The notes under the pieces: model-generated
Database searches by the model: none
What the model saw: only the letters and a program-made list of their open reading frames with translations
What the model was told of the DNA's origin: nothing
Made by a program: the position numbers and the translations under genes
Part shown: positions 8,073-9,156 of the stretch, piece by piece
Position numbering within the stretch: the stretch's first letter is position 1
How the letters are laid out: each line of letters starts with the position of its first letter
Source of the DNA: Alphaproteobacteria bacterium MarineAlpha9_Bin7
GTDB taxonomy: Bacteria > Pseudomonadota > Alphaproteobacteria > UBA7887
Direction: 5' to 3'
Assembly: GCA_002938115.1 (NCBI GenBank)
Contig: PTKD01000065.1
Span: 1 to 9,156, forward strand
DNA: 9,156 nt

Positions 8073-8076
8073 TAAT

Positions 8077-8856
8077 TTAAGTTTGATACGTTGGGTCTTT
8101 GTCGTCGATAAGGCGAAGATATGAATCAAATTCTAGCTTGCCCGCCGGCTGTCCATCATGGGAGGTCAAGAACTCGTCCGTCAAGAGAGCAGCGCGTTCG
8201 CATACTTCTGCAGGTGGAATCACCAAATCACCGTTATTAGCCTGTGCCGCAACCTGTATTTCACAGGCGCGCTGAAGTCGAAACATTAGAATGAACGCCT
8301 CCTCTAATGTACTGCCACACGTTAGTAGGCCGTGTGTGCGCAGTACCATTGCATTCTTATTCCCGAGATTGGTGATCAAGCGTTCGCGTTCGTCGAGCTC
8401 CAAACTAGGCCCTTCATAATCATGGTACGCGATTCTCCCGTGGAAACCAGTCGCAGGCATACTTACCGGCAACAGGCCATCACGCTGTGCTGCAACCGCC
8501 ATGCCTGCCACGGTGTGGGTATGAAGTACACAGTGAGCATCTTCGCGGGCGCTATGGATGGCGCTATGGATTACGAATCCCGCCCGATTCACCGGATAAT
8601 TGCTTTTCCCGATAACGTTTCCATCGAGGTCAATTTTGATGAGATTGGAGGCTCTCACTTCGTCGTAACGAAGACCGTACGGGTTGATCAGAAAATGCGT
8701 GTCTGGCCCAGGGACCCTTAAAGTAATGTGCCCGTAAATAGTCTCCGTCCAGCCTAAGTGATCCAAAATCCGGTAGGCACCGGCCAGCCGTTGGCGCGAC
8801 TGCCATTCAGTGAGGTTAACACCAGGAAGCTCGGAAGAATTTGATCGGTTCGCCAT
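8077..8856 (-). CDS. Class II aldolase/adducin family protein
   Basis: Small cytoplasmic protein of the zinc-dependent class II aldolase fold (fuculose-phosphate aldolase, ribulose-phosphate epimerase and many uncharacterised relatives). From the ATG at 8854-8856 it has 259 residues. Seen are the N-terminal helix WQSRQRLAGAYRILDHLGW, YGHITLRVPG, FLINPYGL, the zinc-type pair HTH (His112 and His114 in VLHTHT), and LRTHGLL with His175. By spacing these match the three His zinc ligands of E. coli FucA (92, 94, 155). The position of FucA Glu73 is Gly93, within VNRAGFVIH, a form I recall from the adducin-like branch. A TTG at 8871 would add five residues, but ATG 8856 starts close to the conserved helix and is preferred. 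The gene is convergent with hyuB, 4 bp apart, so co-regulation is not implied. Fold assignment is very sure; reaction is unknown. Confidence 0.92.
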   Translation of the reverse strand: MANRSNSSELPGVNLTEWQSRQRLAGAYRILDHLGWTETIYGHITLRVPGPDTHFLINPYGLRYDEVRASNLIKIDLDGNVIGKSNYPVNRAGFVIHSAIHSAREDAHCVLHTHTVAGMAVAAQRDGLLPVSMPATGFHGRIAYHDYEGPSLELDERERLITNLGNKNAMVLRTHGLLTCGSTLEEAFILMFRLQRACEIQVAAQANNGDLVIPPAEVCERAALLTDEFLTSHDGQPAGKLEFDSYLRLIDDKDPTYQT

Positions 8857-8910
8857 TAAATACGTGTCCAAACGAGGAAGGGTATTTGTAAGAGCAATGC
8901 AGGGTACGCG

Positions 8911-8939
8911 ATTTTAAAGAACTGTGTATAGGGATCCAA
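8911..8939 (-). promoter_or_regulatory. Candidate sigma70-like promoter for the class II aldolase gene
   Basis: On the minus strand TTGGAT (complement of 8934-8939) is followed after exactly 17 bp by TAAAAT (complement of 8911-8916). The -10 matches five of six consensus bases; the -35 matches only the TTG. Transcription would begin near 8904, giving a leader of about 48 bases before the ATG at 8856. Confidence 0.35.
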
Positions 8940-8974
8940 GTAGAAACTAATCTTTGAAATCTCAGTCACTATTC

Positions 8975-8988
8975 TGACCAGATGGTCA
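8975..8988. promoter_or_regulatory. Perfect palindrome, probable regulator operator
   Basis: TGACCA (8975-8980) and TGGTCA (8983-8988) form a perfect inverted repeat separated by GA, in the divergent spacer between the aldolase gene and the gene starting at 9125. Looser outer arms AGTCA (8964-8968) and TGACT (8992-8996) flank it. Such a short-centred 6+2+6 palindrome is typical of dimeric repressors (TetR- or GntR-like). No regulator gene is in the window. A plus-strand -10-like TAAAAT (8996-9001) lies just downstream. Confidence 0.45.
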
Positions 8989-9124
8989 AACTGACTAAAA
9001 TATCCAGGGAAACTAATTGCCGTTCGATGTTCGACTTCTTCTCTCTTTCGGCACATACGAAAAGGAGATATATGTTCGCGTGACCGCTGGCAGAAAAGCA
9101 ATCCGGTTGTTGGAGGAAACTAAA

Positions 9125-9156
9125 ATGCACGATGACTCGATTCAAGCTGTGGTCGA
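9125..9156 (+). CDS. Start of an unidentified gene (3' partial)
   Basis: ATG at 9125 lies a few bases downstream of a strong GGAGG ribosome-binding site (about 9113-9117), and the frame is open to the window end, reading MHDDSIQAVV. Ten residues are too few to recognise a family. A GTG at 9081 in another frame is also open to the end and has AAGGAG 12-13 bases upstream, so it is an alternative start. The gene would be divergent from the class II aldolase and share its spacer and operator. Confidence 0.4.
   Translation, partial: MHDDSIQAVV

Noticed and set aside
7599..8129. 176-codon minus-strand open frame overlapping the 3' end of hyuB
   Set aside because: It lies antisense to strongly conserved hyuB sequence, has no recognisable motif and also overlaps the aldolase end. 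It is a shadow frame.
8548..8571. Perfect tandem 12-bp repeat GGCGCTATGGAT inside the aldolase gene
   Set aside because: It encodes the IHSAIHSA segment, and the spacing to the zinc histidines matches FucA exactly. There is no extra insertion, only similar codons in a naturally repetitive helix.
8856..9101. 81-codon minus-strand open frame upstream of the aldolase
   Set aside because: No motif or ribosome-binding site is seen. It covers the divergent spacer with the palindrome and promoter and reads like non-coding sequence.

Overview
The window looks like a fragment of a Gram-negative, probably proteobacterial, chromosome. The grounds are an outer-membrane TolC-family protein with a Sec signal peptide, a type I secretion ABC exporter and intermediate base composition. 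I cannot name the genus. No rRNA, tRNA, CRISPR array, insertion sequence or phage gene was seen.

Left part (1-4091), a type I secretion locus. The window opens with the last 55 codons of a plus-strand gene whose hydrophobic C-terminal end resembles that of large secreted adhesin or RTX-like proteins. A hairpin followed by four T's lies directly after its stop. Convergent to it is a 619-residue TolC-family gene (minus strand) with an unusual, roughly 195-residue Pro/Glu/Val-rich tail beyond the efflux-protein domain. Divergent from that, across a 334-bp spacer, is an AT-rich gene for a type I secretion ABC transporter without an N-terminal peptidase domain. Substrate end, outer-membrane channel and ABC exporter are thus present. 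The periplasmic adaptor (HlyD family) is not in the window.

Right part (4274-8856), a catabolic block. hyuA and hyuB are adjacent on the plus strand, 7 bp apart, and encode the ATP-binding and catalytic subunits of a hydantoinase / oxoprolinase / acetone-carboxylase-type enzyme. Four bases after hyuB, on the opposite strand, ends a class II aldolase/adducin-family gene. A perfect 8-bp stem hairpin sits in the last hyuB codons and could end transcription from the aldolase side. The substrate cannot be read from the sequence; an amide, lactam, ketone or related small organic acid pathway is the reasonable range.

Right edge (8857-9156). A divergent spacer carries a perfect TGACCA-GA-TGGTCA palindrome (likely operator), a plausible promoter for the aldolase, and the first codons of a plus-strand gene behind a GGAGG ribosome-binding site that runs off the window.
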